A DNA stretch of 64,000 nucleotides from Paeniglutamicibacter psychrophenolicus (GTDB lineage Bacteria > Actinomycetota > Actinomycetes > Actinomycetales > Micrococcaceae). Shown piece after piece: positions 43,828 to 52,371 of this stretch. Every line of letters begins with the position of its first letter. Position 1 is the stretch's first letter. The position numbers were made by a program, and so were the translations under genes. Below the pieces are notes generated by a model that saw only the letters and a list, made by a program, of their open reading frames with translations, ran no database searches and had not been told where the DNA came from. The stretch covers positions 1,116,001 to 1,180,000 of the forward strand of contig NZ_JAGIOE010000001.1 of the NCBI RefSeq assembly GCF_017876575.1, in the 5' to 3' direction.

Positions 43828-45353
43828 TCACCATTTTCGCCTCACCGGTCACCCACGGCATCGCCGCGGTGATGGCCCCCGACACCCTGATGGTCATTGG
43901 CATCGGCATCCTCATCGGGATGCTGGTCGGGGCCTTCCCCGGGGTCACCGCCACCATGGCCGTCGCCCTGGCCTCCGGGTTCACCCTGACCATGGAACCC
44001 ACCCAGGGCCTGGCCATGCTGCTGACCATTTACGTGGCGGCGCAGTTTGGGGACCGGATTCCGGCCATCCTGATCAACACCCCCGGCACGCCCGCGTCGA
44101 TCGCCACCACCTTCGACGGCTATCCGTTGGCTCGCCAGGGCAAGGCCGGCCTGGCGCTGACCACCTCTGCGCTGGGCTCGGCGGTCGGCATGATCTGCGG
44201 CATCGCGATCCTTGCGGTCGCCGCCGTCCCGCTCTCGGCCTTCGCCATGCAATTCGGCCCCGCCGAGATGTTTGCCTTGGTGGTCTTCGGGTTGACCATG
44301 ATGGTGGGCGTGTCCTCGGGACGGATCTTCAAGGGCCTGACCGCCGGCGCGTTCGGGCTGTTCCTGGCCACCCTCGGGCGCGACCCCATCACCGGGGACC
44401 AGCGTTTCACCATGGGCATCCTGGAACTCAACGGCGGAATCCCGTTCATCCCGGTGATCATCGGATTCTTCGGCCTGGCCGAGGTCATCAACCAGATCCT
44501 CACCCATCGCAAGGGCAAGGGCATCAAGCCCATCAGCCAGATGGGCCAGTGGATGCCCGACGGCAAGCTGCTCAAGCGCCTGGCCAAGCCCACGGCCATC
44601 GGTGCCGCCACGGGGTCGGTGATCGGCCTGGTTCCCGCCGTGGGCGGGGACATCGCCGGGATCATCGGCTGGGACAACGCCCGCAAGGCCTCGAAGAAGA
44701 AGCACGAGTTCGGCAAAGGCTCGCTCGAGGGCCTGACGGCGGGGGACACCTCCTCCACCGCGACGCTGGGCGGATCGATCACCACCACCATGGCCCTGGG
44801 CGTGCCTGGGGACTCGGTGATGGCCGTGATGATCGGCTCGATGATGATCTGGGGCATCCAGCCCGGGCCCGGGCTGTTCAACAGCCACCCGGATTTGATT
44901 GCCTCGCTGGTGACCATCCTGCTGATCGCCACCGTGCTCACGCTGATCCTGAGCCTGCTGCGCATGAAGGGCGTCATCAAGCTGCTGGAACTGCCGGACC
45001 ATTTCCTGTGGGTGGTCATCCTCGTGTTCTGCATGGTCGGCACCTACTCGATCAACAACTCGGTGTTCGACGTCTTCATGATGCTGATCTTCGGCATGGT
45101 GGGTTTGTTCATGCTGCGCTTCGGGTTCCCTCCGGGTCCGGCGGTGCTGGGACTCATCCTGGGTCCGCTGGCCGAATCGAACCTGCGCCGCGCATTGCTG
45201 ACCGATGGCTGGGCCTCGATCTACACCAGTCCGATCGCCCTGGTGCTGCTGGTCATTGCGGTTGCGGCAGTTACCTTGCCACCGCTTCGCCAGTTGGTCC
45301 GCCGTCGCAAGGCCGCCAACGAGGGCAAGAAGGTGCCGACGCTGCAGCCGTAA
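43824..45353 (+). CDS. tctA: Tripartite tricarboxylate transporter, large permease subunit (TctA)
   Basis: The 509-residue protein has about eleven to twelve helices and the TctA signatures GAFPGVTATMAVALA and QFGDRIPAILINTPGTP in the first half, with a related repeat in the second (GLVPAVGGDIAGIIGW and GVPGDSVMAVMIG). The ATG overlaps the tctB stop. It is the transport channel for the acid bound by TctC. A GC-rich inverted repeat just after the stop and a stronger hairpin at 45481 follow. Confidence 0.92.
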   Translation: MITIFASPVTHGIAAVMAPDTLMVIGIGILIGMLVGAFPGVTATMAVALASGFTLTMEPTQGLAMLLTIYVAAQFGDRIPAILINTPGTPASIATTFDGYPLARQGKAGLALTTSALGSAVGMICGIAILAVAAVPLSAFAMQFGPAEMFALVVFGLTMMVGVSSGRIFKGLTAGAFGLFLATLGRDPITGDQRFTMGILELNGGIPFIPVIIGFFGLAEVINQILTHRKGKGIKPISQMGQWMPDGKLLKRLAKPTAIGAATGSVIGLVPAVGGDIAGIIGWDNARKASKKKHEFGKGSLEGLTAGDTSSTATLGGSITTTMALGVPGDSVMAVMIGSMMIWGIQPGPGLFNSHPDLIASLVTILLIATVLTLILSLLRMKGVIKLLELPDHFLWVVILVFCMVGTYSINNSVFDVFMMLIFGMVGLFMLRFGFPPGPAVLGLILGPLAESNLRRALLTDGWASIYTSPIALVLLVIAVAAVTLPPLRQLVRRRKAANEGKKVPTLQP

Positions 45354-45362
45354 TGCGGTGAT

Positions 45363-45394
45363 CCGCCCCGCGACCGGAGACAACCCGGGGGCGG
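45363..45394 (+). terminator. Weak inverted repeat after tctA
   Basis: CCGCCCC (45363-45369) can pair with GGGGCGG (45388-45394). The stem is short and the loop long, so this is a tentative terminator; the hairpin at 45481-45519 is the better candidate. Confidence 0.35.
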
Positions 45395-45480
45395 AGCCAA
45401 GAAGCGTCGCACCACGTGCTGCTCCCCATCGGGAGCGCGGCGGCAACAGCGCTCCCGAGCAGTACCTCCATATGCTGAAA

Positions 45481-45519
45481 CGTCCCGGGTGGGCTTCGAA
45501 ATGAAACCCGCCCGGGACG
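45481..45519. terminator. Hairpin, duplicate of the ptsH terminator
   Basis: A 13-bp stem (45481-45493 with 45507-45519, one G-T pair) contains GTCCCGGGTGG and CCGCCCGGGAC, the same outer sequence as the ptsH terminator at 46449-46489. It lies 26 bases from the stop of the ptsH fragment, against 25 for the intact copy. It can serve tctA on the plus strand; on the minus strand it is a relic of the duplicated ptsH end. Confidence 0.75.
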
Positions 45520-45545
45520 TTCCTATATATAAGGAGTCGCGGAGC

Positions 45546-45599
45546 CTACGCGTCGTGGTTGGTTTCCAGGCTCGCGGCCAGGGTCTCGAGCACGGACTC
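45546..45599 (-). pseudogene. Fragment of ptsH (HPr), last 17 codons and stop
   Basis: On the minus strand 45599 to 45546 reads ESVLETLAASLETNHDA followed by TAG. The intact HPr ends ESVLETLAAILETDHDA followed by TAA. DNA identity over the 54 bases is about 90 percent and the frame is kept; farther upstream it is lost within a few codons. With the matching hairpin downstream this is a duplicated 3' end of ptsH, 969 bp from the intact end. The yefM-yoeB pair lies between the two copies. Confidence 0.85.
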
Positions 45600-45728
45600 T
45601 GTACCGAGGCCCTCCTCAGAAACTGCCGTGGGGAGGCGCCGGAGGGGCGCGGATTGCGAAAAGTTGTTCCACGACGGCTGAAGGCCGAGACCATTCAAGT
45701 CCAAGACGAACGCGGCTGAAAGACCTGG

Positions 45729-45983
45729 TCAGTAGTGGTATCTGGCTTGAAGAATCACCAAGTCATCTTGAATCACGAGGTAAACCAGCCGGTGTTCTTC
45801 GGTGATGCGGCGGGACCAAGAACCTTGTGCGCCGTATCTAAGTTGTTCAGGCTTCCCTATGCCGGCATATGGATCGCGCAGGGTGGCATCAATGAGCTTG
45901 TTGATACGTTTGAGAATGTTGCGGTCGACTGATTGCCAATGGACGTAGTCTTCCCATGCGGACTGATCCCAGACGAGTCTCAT
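45729..45983 (-). CDS. yoeB: Toxin YoeB (ribosome-dependent mRNA interferase)
   Basis: The 84-residue protein is the exact length of E. coli YoeB and keeps the residues needed for mRNA cleavage at the ribosome: Glu46 (GKPEQL), Arg65 (EEHRLVY) and the C-terminal His83-Tyr84. SWSRRITEEHRLVYLV is the family core. The gene starts three bases after the antitoxin stop, in the usual antitoxin-toxin order. It appears intact. Composition is less GC-rich than the fru genes beside it. Confidence 0.93.
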   Translation of the reverse strand: MRLVWDQSAWEDYVHWQSVDRNILKRINKLIDATLRDPYAGIGKPEQLRYGAQGSWSRRITEEHRLVYLVIQDDLVILQARYHY

Positions 45984-45986
45984 GGA

Positions 45987-46235
45987 TCAATCGCGATCGA
46001 GCTCATGCTCGGAGTGCTCTCCCGTGGTGGCGCGCTCGTATGAGTCCAACAGGCGCCGGGCGTTGGCCGGAGACCGGAACAAATAGGCTGTCTCCTGCCA
46101 GGCAGCGTAGTCATCTGCGGGCATCAGGACGGCGTTGCCGCGGCGGGAAACAATCTCCACGGCGATGCGATCCTCATTGATGCGATCGATCAGAGGGAAT
46201 AGTGTTTTTCGCGCCTCGCTGGCTGAAATCGACAT
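45987..46235 (-). CDS. yefM: Antitoxin YefM (Phd/YefM family)
   Basis: The 82-residue protein begins MSISASEARKTLFPLIDRIN, the DNA-binding N-terminal part of the Phd/YefM fold, with AVLMPADDYAAWQETAYL in the middle and a charged, flexible C-terminus that would wrap the toxin. ATG 46235 is chosen because GGAGG (46244-46248) lies eight bases before it; a TTG five codons upstream is rejected. With YoeB it binds its own promoter for autoregulation. Confidence 0.92.
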   Translation of the reverse strand: MSISASEARKTLFPLIDRINEDRIAVEIVSRRGNAVLMPADDYAAWQETAYLFRSPANARRLLDSYERATTGEHSEHELDRD

Positions 46236-46252
46236 GGCCTGGACCTCCAAGG

Positions 46253-46271
46253 TTGTACGACTTTATTGTAC
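46253..46271 (-). promoter_or_regulatory. yefM-yoeB promoter/operator
   Basis: Two TTGTAC elements (46253-46258 and 46266-46271 on the plus strand) are 13 bp apart, close to the paired TGTACA motifs of the E. coli yefM operator. On the minus strand one forms the -10-like TACAAT (46270-46265). The site lies 18 to 36 bases before the yefM start, so YefM-YoeB binding would block the promoter. Confidence 0.65.
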
Positions 46272-46448
46272 CACTTTGGCGTTCTGTTGACATTGACCAA
46301 ATCATTCGCTGGCACGACTCTTGCGCTAGTCCTGCAAACGCTGGATTGGAAACACCTCGGCGCCACGCACGAGGTGCATTGAGCAGCTGAAGGCACCGGT
46401 ATCGCCTGCTCTCGTGCGGTGCGCAGCCGATCTGTTCGGCAACGCAAA

Positions 46449-46489
46449 TGTCCCGGGTGGAACTTCCTTGGGAAGTTCCGCCCGGGACA
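46449..46489 (-). terminator. Terminator of the fru-ptsH operon
   Basis: A 19-bp stem (46449-46467 with 46471-46489, one G-T pair) with a 3-base loop lies 25 bases after the ptsH stop on the minus strand and is followed by ATTTG. It is one of the strongest hairpins in the window. Confidence 0.85.
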
Positions 46490-46514
46490 CAGGGCTCAAG
46501 CGCAGTGACCGCGC

Positions 46515-46790
46515 TTAGGCGTCGTGGTCCGTTTCCAGGATCGCGGCCAGGGTCTCGAGCACGGACTCGGCCCCGTCACCTTCGGCGCGCAACACAACCT
46601 TGGTGCCGTGCTCGGCGCCCAGGCCCATCAAAGACAGGATGCTGGCTGCGTCGAGCGCGTCCTCGGCCGGCTCGCCCTCGCGGGCGATGGTGACCTCGAG
46701 GTCCTCGTTGCCGGCTGCCTCGGCGAAGATGGCTGCCGGGCGGGCGTGCAGGCCGACGCGGCTGGCGATGGTGGCAATGCGTTCTGCCAT
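46515..46790 (-). CDS. ptsH: Phosphocarrier protein HPr
   Basis: The 91-residue protein carries phosphate from enzyme I to the fructose enzyme II. The phosphorylated His15 lies in GLHARPAA, and the regulatory serine region is SILSLM near 50. It is the last gene of the fructose operon. Enzyme I is not in the window. The 3' end is duplicated at 45546-45599 (see there). GGAG precedes the ATG. Confidence 0.95.
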   Translation of the reverse strand: MAERIATIASRVGLHARPAAIFAEAAGNEDLEVTIAREGEPAEDALDAASILSLMGLGAEHGTKVVLRAEGDGAESVLETLAAILETDHDA

Positions 46791-46839
46791 GGGGAGCTCC
46801 TTGGGGTTGGGGTGTGTTTGGTGGGTTGCGTGGAGCCGC

Positions 46840-48912
46840 CTACGCGGCGACCTTGACCGGTTCGGCGACGGCCACGGCCTGCGCGACGGGCTTGCGGACG
46901 AACTTCTTGAGCACGATCACCAGGACCGCCGAGACCACGGTTCCCACCAGGGTGGAGAGAAGGAACATCGGCCAGGTGTTGTTCATGGCGAAGAAGACGA
47001 AGATGCCGCCGTGCGGGGCCTGGGAGACAACATGGAAGCCCATGATCATGGCCCCGGTGATGCCGCCGCCGACCATGGAGGCCGGGATGACGCGCAGCGG
47101 ATCGGAGGCGGCGAACGGGATGGCGCCCTCGGAGATGAACGATGCCCCCAGCAGCCAGGCGGCCTTGCCGTTCTCGCGCTCGGCACCGGTGAACAGCTTC
47201 GGCGAGATGACCGTGGCCAGGGCCATGGCCAGCGGCGGCACCATGCCGGCTGCCATGACCGCCGCCATGATCATCAGCGGGGCGGGGTTCGCGGCGATCG
47301 ATCCGGCGCCCAGTCCGGCCACCGCGAAGGAATAGGCGACCTTGTTGACCGGTCCGCCCAGATCCACGGCCATCATGAGTCCCAGGATCAATCCCAGGGT
47401 GATGGCGGCGGTGCCGGTCATGCCCGAGAGCCAGCCGTTCAGTCCCACGGTCAGCTTGGCGATCGGCCCGCCCAGCACCAGGAACATCAGCCCGGAGGCG
47501 ATGATCGAGGCCAGCAACGGAACGATGACCACCGGCATCAGCCCGCGCATGAAGCGCGGGACCTTCCAAGAGGTGATCCAGCGGGCGGCCAGGCCGGCGA
47601 GCACGCCGCCGACGATGCCGCCGAGGAATCCGGCGCCCATGAACCCGGCGACCGCACCGGCGGTGAAGCCCGGGGCGATGCCCGGGCGGTCGGCGTAGGC
47701 GTAGGCAATGTAGCCGGCCAGCGCCGGGACCAGGAAGGCCATCGACAGGTTGCCGACCTTGAACGCCACGGCACCCAGGTAGACACCCAGCGGGCCGAAT
47801 TGGGCGCCGATCTGGTTCACGATGTCGGCACCTGGCAGGTTGAACAGGCTGTTGGAGCCCAGCACGTCATCGGCGACGGTGGTGATCGCGTAGCCGCCCA
47901 GCAGGAAGCCCAGGGCCATGAGCAGCCCGCCGCCGGCGACGAAGGGGATCATGTAGGAAACGCCGGTCAGCAGCGCGCGCTTGAGCCCTCGGCCGAAGGA
48001 CTCCCGGGACGCGGATTCGGTGGACTCCTCGGCACCCGCACCCGCGCCGGCCGGGACGCGGCGGGCATGCGGGTCCTTGGAAGCGGCGATGGCGTCGTTG
48101 ATGAGCTTGGCCGGTTCGTCGATGCCGCGCTTGACCGGAACCTGGATCAGCGGCTTGCCGGCGAAGCGGGAGCGGTCGCGCACATCCACGTCCACGGCGA
48201 AGATCACGGCGTCGGCCGCGTCGATGACGGACTTGGGCAGCGGGGTGGAGCCCGAGGAGCCCTGGGTCTCGACGGCGAACTCGACGCCCATCTCCTCTGC
48301 GGTCTGGGCCAGGGAGTCGGCTGCCATGTAGGTGTGGGCGATGCCGGTGGGGCAGGCGGTGACCGCGACGATCTTCGGCTTGCGCTGAGCGGCCGAGGTT
48401 TCCGCCGTGGCCGGTGCCGGGTTTTCCGTTGCCGCAACTGCCGCGGCGGCGGCCGCCGGGTCGTCGGAGAGCACCGCGGAAACCAGCTCCACGATCTCGT
48501 CCTCGCTGGCGGCGGCGCGCAGGGCGGCGGTGAAGGACTTCTTGACCAGCGCGCGGGCGAGCTTGGAGAGCAGCTTCAGGTGGGCCTGGTCTGCACCCTC
48601 AGGGGCGGCGATGAAGAACACCAGGTCCGCCGGGCCGTCCTTGGCACCGAAGTCCACGGCCGGGGCCAGCCGGGCCATGGCCAGGGTGGGCTCGAGCACC
48701 GCGGCCGAACGGCAGTGCGGAATCGCGATGCCGCCGGGCACGCCGGTGGCGGTCTTGGCCTCGCGGGCCTTGGCGTCGGCGGCCAGGGCCGTGGCATCGG
48801 TGGCCCGGCCCTGGGCGGAGACCAGGGATGCCAGGTGTTCGATCACCGTCTCGGTGGTGGTGCCGAGATCTGCATCCAGGCTGACAAGAGCCCGGTTGAT
48901 GAGTTCGATCAT
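46840..48912 (-). CDS. fruA: Fructose PTS, enzyme IIABC
   Basis: The 690-residue protein fuses IIA, IIB and IIC. The IIA domain (1-150) has phosphorylated His66 (GIAIPHCRS); an Ala/Pro-rich linker follows; IIB (178-280) has Cys187 in VTACPTGIAHTYMAA; IIC (about 330-680) is membrane-embedded and includes AGFMGAGFLGGIVGGVLAG. It imports fructose and phosphorylates it to fructose 1-phosphate. Its ATG overlaps the fruK stop by four bases. The domain order A-B-C is usual for actinobacteria. Confidence 0.95.
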   Translation of the reverse strand: MIELINRALVSLDADLGTTTETVIEHLASLVSAQGRATDATALAADAKAREAKTATGVPGGIAIPHCRSAAVLEPTLAMARLAPAVDFGAKDGPADLVFFIAAPEGADQAHLKLLSKLARALVKKSFTAALRAAASEDEIVELVSAVLSDDPAAAAAAVAATENPAPATAETSAAQRKPKIVAVTACPTGIAHTYMAADSLAQTAEEMGVEFAVETQGSSGSTPLPKSVIDAADAVIFAVDVDVRDRSRFAGKPLIQVPVKRGIDEPAKLINDAIAASKDPHARRVPAGAGAGAEESTESASRESFGRGLKRALLTGVSYMIPFVAGGGLLMALGFLLGGYAITTVADDVLGSNSLFNLPGADIVNQIGAQFGPLGVYLGAVAFKVGNLSMAFLVPALAGYIAYAYADRPGIAPGFTAGAVAGFMGAGFLGGIVGGVLAGLAARWITSWKVPRFMRGLMPVVIVPLLASIIASGLMFLVLGGPIAKLTVGLNGWLSGMTGTAAITLGLILGLMMAVDLGGPVNKVAYSFAVAGLGAGSIAANPAPLMIMAAVMAAGMVPPLAMALATVISPKLFTGAERENGKAAWLLGASFISEGAIPFAASDPLRVIPASMVGGGITGAMIMGFHVVSQAPHGGIFVFFAMNNTWPMFLLSTLVGTVVSAVLVIVLKKFVRKPVAQAVAVAEPVKVAA

Positions 48913-49889
48913 GACGTCGTCCTTGAGGTTTTGGACAGCTCGGCGACGGTGACGGCGTCGGGAGCCAGCTGGTTGGGGGTGGGGATGGCGGAGCCGGGAA
49001 GGGATGCGGCCGCGGACCCGTAGGCCACGGCACAGGACAGGCAGTGGGCCGGGGAGTATCCGGCGACATCGGCCAGCAGGTACCCTGCCAGGGCCGAGTC
49101 CCCCGCGCCGACGGTGGAACGCGGGACGATGGGCGCGTGGCTGGCGGTCCAGGCGCCCTCGGCGGTGACCAGCACCGCGCCGCCGGCGCCCAGGGTGGCC
49201 AGCACGGCGCCGACCCCGCGGTCGACCAGTGCCTGGGCCGCGGCTGCGGTGGCGGTGGGGGAGTCCTCGAAGCCCGGGCCCGTGCCCTGGCCGGTGAGTT
49301 CGGCCAGTTCCTCGGCGTTGGGCTTGATCAAGTCCGGCAGCGTGTCCACGCCGTCGGCGAAGAGCGCCCGCAGCGGGGCCTCGGAGGTGTCCACCGCGAT
49401 TTTCGGTGCCGCATCGCCCAGGGCAGCGCGGACCGTGGCCACCAGGTCCGCGTAGAAGCCCGGATCCACGCCCGGGGGCAGCGATCCGGCCAGCACGAGC
49501 CAGGTCGCGGTCCGCGATACCTCCACGACCACGCGCACCAGTTCCTCGAGCACGGCGGAGTTGAGCACCGGGCCCTGTTCGTTGATCTTGGTGGTGGTGC
49601 CGTCGGGGTCGGTGATGGTGATGTTGGTGCGCAGCAGGTGGTCGATGTGCACCGAACGGTGGTCGACGTCGTCAAGGATCAGCTGGCGCAGCAGCGGATC
49701 GGTGCCGGCACCGGGAAGCACCGCCAGGGTCTTGACCCCGGCCTGGGCGATGGCGCGCGAGACGTTCACGCCCTTGCCCGCGGCCTGGATGTGGCTGCCG
49801 CGCGAGCGCTGCACGTCTCCGTGGGCCAGTGCGGCGCCCAGCTCGATGGTTTTGTCCAGGGCGGGGTTCATGGTCAGGGTGACGATCAT
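48909..49889 (-). CDS. fruK: 1-Phosphofructokinase
   Basis: The 326-residue PfkB-family kinase starts MIVTLTMNPALDKTIEL, the exact 1-phosphofructokinase/tagatose-6-phosphate kinase N-terminus, has AAGKGVNVSRAI for substrate and ends with the GAGDS catalytic segment (STVGAGDSALAGYL). It converts fructose 1-phosphate to fructose 1,6-bisphosphate. Coupled by ATGA overlap to fruR and to fruA. Confidence 0.94.
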   Translation of the reverse strand: MIVTLTMNPALDKTIELGAALAHGDVQRSRGSHIQAAGKGVNVSRAIAQAGVKTLAVLPGAGTDPLLRQLILDDVDHRSVHIDHLLRTNITITDPDGTTTKINEQGPVLNSAVLEELVRVVVEVSRTATWLVLAGSLPPGVDPGFYADLVATVRAALGDAAPKIAVDTSEAPLRALFADGVDTLPDLIKPNAEELAELTGQGTGPGFEDSPTATAAAAQALVDRGVGAVLATLGAGGAVLVTAEGAWTASHAPIVPRSTVGAGDSALAGYLLADVAGYSPAHCLSCAVAYGSAAASLPGSAIPTPNQLAPDAVTVAELSKTSRTTS

Positions 49890-50662
49890 GCCAGCACCAC
49901 CTCCACGTCGGCGGCCTCGAGGGCCGCGGCCAGTTCGCCGGTGGGGGCGGCGTCGGTGACCAGGGTGTCAATGGCGTCGAGTTTCGCGAATTGCACGAGG
50001 GTGAGCCTTTCGAATTTGGAGGAGTCGGCCAGCACGATCACGCGCTGGGCACTGGCGACCATGGCGGTCTTGACCGTGGCCTCCATGGGGTCGGGGGTGC
50101 TCAGGCCGAAGCTGGAGTGCAGGGCGTTGGTGCCGATGAAGGCCACGTCGGCGCTGAGACGGGAGAACTGCTCGACGGTTCCGGCTCCGGTGGCGGCGCT
50201 GGTCAGCCCGCGCACCCGGCCGCCGATGAGTTCCAGCGGGATCTGCGGGTTTCCGGCCAGGCGCTGCGCGATCGGCAGCGCGTGGGTGATGACCAGCGAG
50301 GGGGTGTTGAACGAGTTCCGGGCGATCAGACCGGCCAGGATCTCGGTGGTGGTTCCGGCGTCGAGCATGACCGAGACGCCCTCGGCGGGCAGGAGCAGGT
50401 GGGCTGCCTGGGCGATGCGTGCCTTGGCCTCGGAATGGATGGTGGTCCGTTCGCTGTGGCTTTCCTCCCGGGTGCTCACCGCCTGGGTGGAGACGGCCCC
50501 GCCGTGGACGCGGCGCAGCGTGCCCTCGGACTCGAGCTGTGCCAGGTCGCGGCGGACGGTTTCGCGGGTGATCTCGAAACGTGCCGAGAGTTCGGCGACG
50601 GTGACCTTCCCGTTGCCGGCGATCATCTCGGTGATCAGTCGGTGCCGCTCTTCGGCGAACAT
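49886..50662 (-). CDS. fruR: DeoR-family regulator of the fructose operon
   Basis: The 258-residue protein has a DeoR helix-turn-helix (MFAEERHRLITEMI then VTVAELSARFEITRETVRRDLAQLE) and the sugar-phosphate-sensing DeoR C-terminal domain (MLDAGTTTEILAGL, ADVAFIGTNAL). ATG 50662 follows GAGGAAG; the ten codons upstream in the longer frame are not conserved. It leads the fru operon and overlaps fruK by ATGA. The inverted repeat at 50685-50732 is its probable operator. Confidence 0.92.
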   Translation of the reverse strand: MFAEERHRLITEMIAGNGKVTVAELSARFEITRETVRRDLAQLESEGTLRRVHGGAVSTQAVSTREESHSERTTIHSEAKARIAQAAHLLLPAEGVSVMLDAGTTTEILAGLIARNSFNTPSLVITHALPIAQRLAGNPQIPLELIGGRVRGLTSAATGAGTVEQFSRLSADVAFIGTNALHSSFGLSTPDPMEATVKTAMVASAQRVIVLADSSKFERLTLVQFAKLDAIDTLVTDAAPTGELAAALEAADVEVVLA

Positions 50663-50684
50663 GGCTTCCTCGCATCCAGTGATG

Positions 50685-50732
50685 TGCCACACATGAATCT
50701 GTGTTTGAATGACTTTATGCCCGTTTGTGTGG
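50685..50732. promoter_or_regulatory. Inverted repeat upstream of fruR (operator)
   Basis: TGCCACACA (50685-50693) and TGTGTGGCA (50724-50732) are perfect inverted copies 39 bp apart centre to centre, flanking an AT-richer core with TTTGAATGA and TTTATG. This is where the fru promoter should lie, so binding of FruR to both arms could loop or cover it. Confidence 0.65.
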
Positions 50733-50940
50733 CAACGTCAAGTGGTTTGCGTGGAAGAAGTGGGATTGCCTGTGAATGGGCCCGCTTTCTTGGGTGGACA
50801 CGTGCGAGTTTCGGCGAGTGTGGGGCCTTGGCTGTGAATTGACGCGGACAGCTTCCCCTGTGCTTGGCGAAACGATTGGCGATGCCCTGCCTGCGCCCGG
50901 GGTTCCGGGCGGCGAATGATCGGAGCCTCACCGTTGCCCG
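50733..50940. other. Gene-free stretch between the fru operon and the saccharopine dehydrogenase-like gene
   Basis: About 200 bases with no family-like frame and no clear promoter of their own. They sit between the FruR operator and the terminator of the next minus-strand unit. Confidence 0.5.
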
Positions 50941-50941
50941 C

Positions 50942-51010
50942 AAAAACGACGGCATCCCGCCGTCCGCACGCATGAACCCCGGGGGAGTCGGCGTGCGGTC
51001 AACGGGATGC
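50942..51010 (-). terminator. Intrinsic terminator of the permease / saccharopine dehydrogenase-like unit
   Basis: A long hairpin pairs 50952-50959 with 51003-51010 (GCATCCCG/CGGGATGC) and 50964-50971 with 50991-50998 (CCGCACGC/GCGTGCGG), with short internal loops. On the minus strand it is followed by TTTTT (50946-50942), so it is a proper intrinsic terminator. Confidence 0.8.
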
Positions 51011-51041
51011 GGGTGGTGGCTTGTCGGCGCCTGGTGCGCTT

Positions 51042-52280
51042 CTAGGAATCCAGCTCGTGGGTGCGTTCCTGGATGTGCCACGGGGAACCGTAGCCGACCG
51101 GCGCCTGGGCGTCGAGAAGCTCCAGGAACGGTTTGGCATCGAAGGCCTCCGGGCCCAGCACGCCGGCACCTGACCAGACGCCGGTGGCCAGCAGTTCGAG
51201 GGCGATGACCGGGTTCAACGCCGTCTGCCAGACCACCGCCTGCGAGTTGTCGCGGGCCATCGTCTCCTTGTTGTCCGCCACGTGGTAGATGTACACGCGC
51301 TTGGGCGCCCCGGCCTTGTCCTTGCCGGTGACCAGCACCCCGGCGCAGGTCTTGCCGCGCATCTTGTCACCCAGCTGCGCCGGATCCGGCAGCACCGCCG
51401 CAACGACGTCGCGCGGGGAGACCAGCTGTCCCTTGACATTGACAGGTTCTGTGGAGTCAAGGCCCAGCATGTGCAGGGTCTTGAGCACGGAGATGAATTC
51501 CTCGCCCAGCCCGTACTTGAAGTTGACCTTCTTGGCATCGATCCAGCGCGGCATCAGCAGCACTTCCTCATGCTCGACGTTCACGCACTCGACCGGTCCG
51601 ATGCCCTCGGGGAAGTCGAAGACCTCCGGTTCGCTGAACGGGGCGGTGGTGAACCAGCCGCGATCGGCCTCGTACTTCACCGGCGGGTTCAGGCATTCCT
51701 CGATGGTGGTCCAGATGGAGAATGACGGGGCGAAGTCGTAGCCCTCCACCGTTAGGTTGGCTCCGTCGCGCACCCCGAGTTCGTCGATCTCGGAAAACAG
51801 CTCGTCCGCCGCGTACCGGGCGAAGACGTCCGAGAGGCCCGGCTCCACGCCGATGCCGCACAGTGCCAGCACACCCCGGGCTGCCAGCTCCTCGTGCTGT
51901 TCGAACTGCATGTCGCCCAGCTTCACTCCCGGGGTTTCATGCGGGGTGTCGGGGTGCGGGGTGGACAGGCTCATGGCCATGTCCAGGTACGTTGCGCCGG
52001 CGTTGGTGACACCGGTGAAGATCGGCATCACGAAGCGCGGGTCCACGGCATTGAGCACGTGGGTGATGGAGTGCTTGCGCACCAGGGCCTCTACCGCTGC
52101 TGCGTTGGAGGCGTCGACCTGGGTTGCAGAGAAGCGCTTGTCGTCGAGTTCGGCCACCAGCGCTTCGGGGCGTGCCGGATCGTAGTCGGCGATCAGGCAG
52201 GAGCCGAAGAAGTTGCGGCGCTTGGCGATGCGTGCCGCGGCGGATCCGACGCCGCCGGCACCGATGATCAAGATATGCAT
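51042..52280 (-). CDS. Saccharopine dehydrogenase-family protein
   Basis: The 412-residue protein opens with the Rossmann motif IIGAGGVGSA (5-14), has VDASNAAAVEALV and HVLNAVDPRFVMPI in the first domain, and GVEPGLSDVFARY and WQTALNPVIALELLATG later. It belongs to the Lys1/Lys9-like group that makes or splits a secondary amine between an amino acid and a keto acid; bacterial members also act in polyamine (carboxynorspermidine) or lysine catabolism. It follows an amino-acid permease by 91 bases, so a role in using the imported amino acid is likely. The exact substrate is open. Confidence 0.85.
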   Translation of the reverse strand: MHILIIGAGGVGSAAARIAKRRNFFGSCLIADYDPARPEALVAELDDKRFSATQVDASNAAAVEALVRKHSITHVLNAVDPRFVMPIFTGVTNAGATYLDMAMSLSTPHPDTPHETPGVKLGDMQFEQHEELAARGVLALCGIGVEPGLSDVFARYAADELFSEIDELGVRDGANLTVEGYDFAPSFSIWTTIEECLNPPVKYEADRGWFTTAPFSEPEVFDFPEGIGPVECVNVEHEEVLLMPRWIDAKKVNFKYGLGEEFISVLKTLHMLGLDSTEPVNVKGQLVSPRDVVAAVLPDPAQLGDKMRGKTCAGVLVTGKDKAGAPKRVYIYHVADNKETMARDNSQAVVWQTALNPVIALELLATGVWSGAGVLGPEAFDAKPFLELLDAQAPVGYGSPWHIQERTHELDS

Positions 52281-52371
52281 GGGGGTTGCCTTTCCAGGGG
52301 TTCAGCAGGATGTTGGTGGGGACGCCGGCAGCGGGTGGTTCCGGTGCCCATGGCTGAGCGGGGACCGCCGT

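Noticed and set aside
45489-45719. 76-codon plus-strand frame between tctA and yoeB
   Set aside because: It overlaps the duplicated ptsH end, which is read on the other strand; no independent support.
46600-49023. 807-codon plus-strand frame opposite fruA
   Set aside because: Low-complexity His/Gly/Asp-rich shadow of the real enzyme IIABC gene; no family motif and no ribosome site.
49044-50696. 550-codon plus-strand frame opposite fruK and fruR
   Set aside because: Antisense of two well-defined genes; composition is typical of a shadow.
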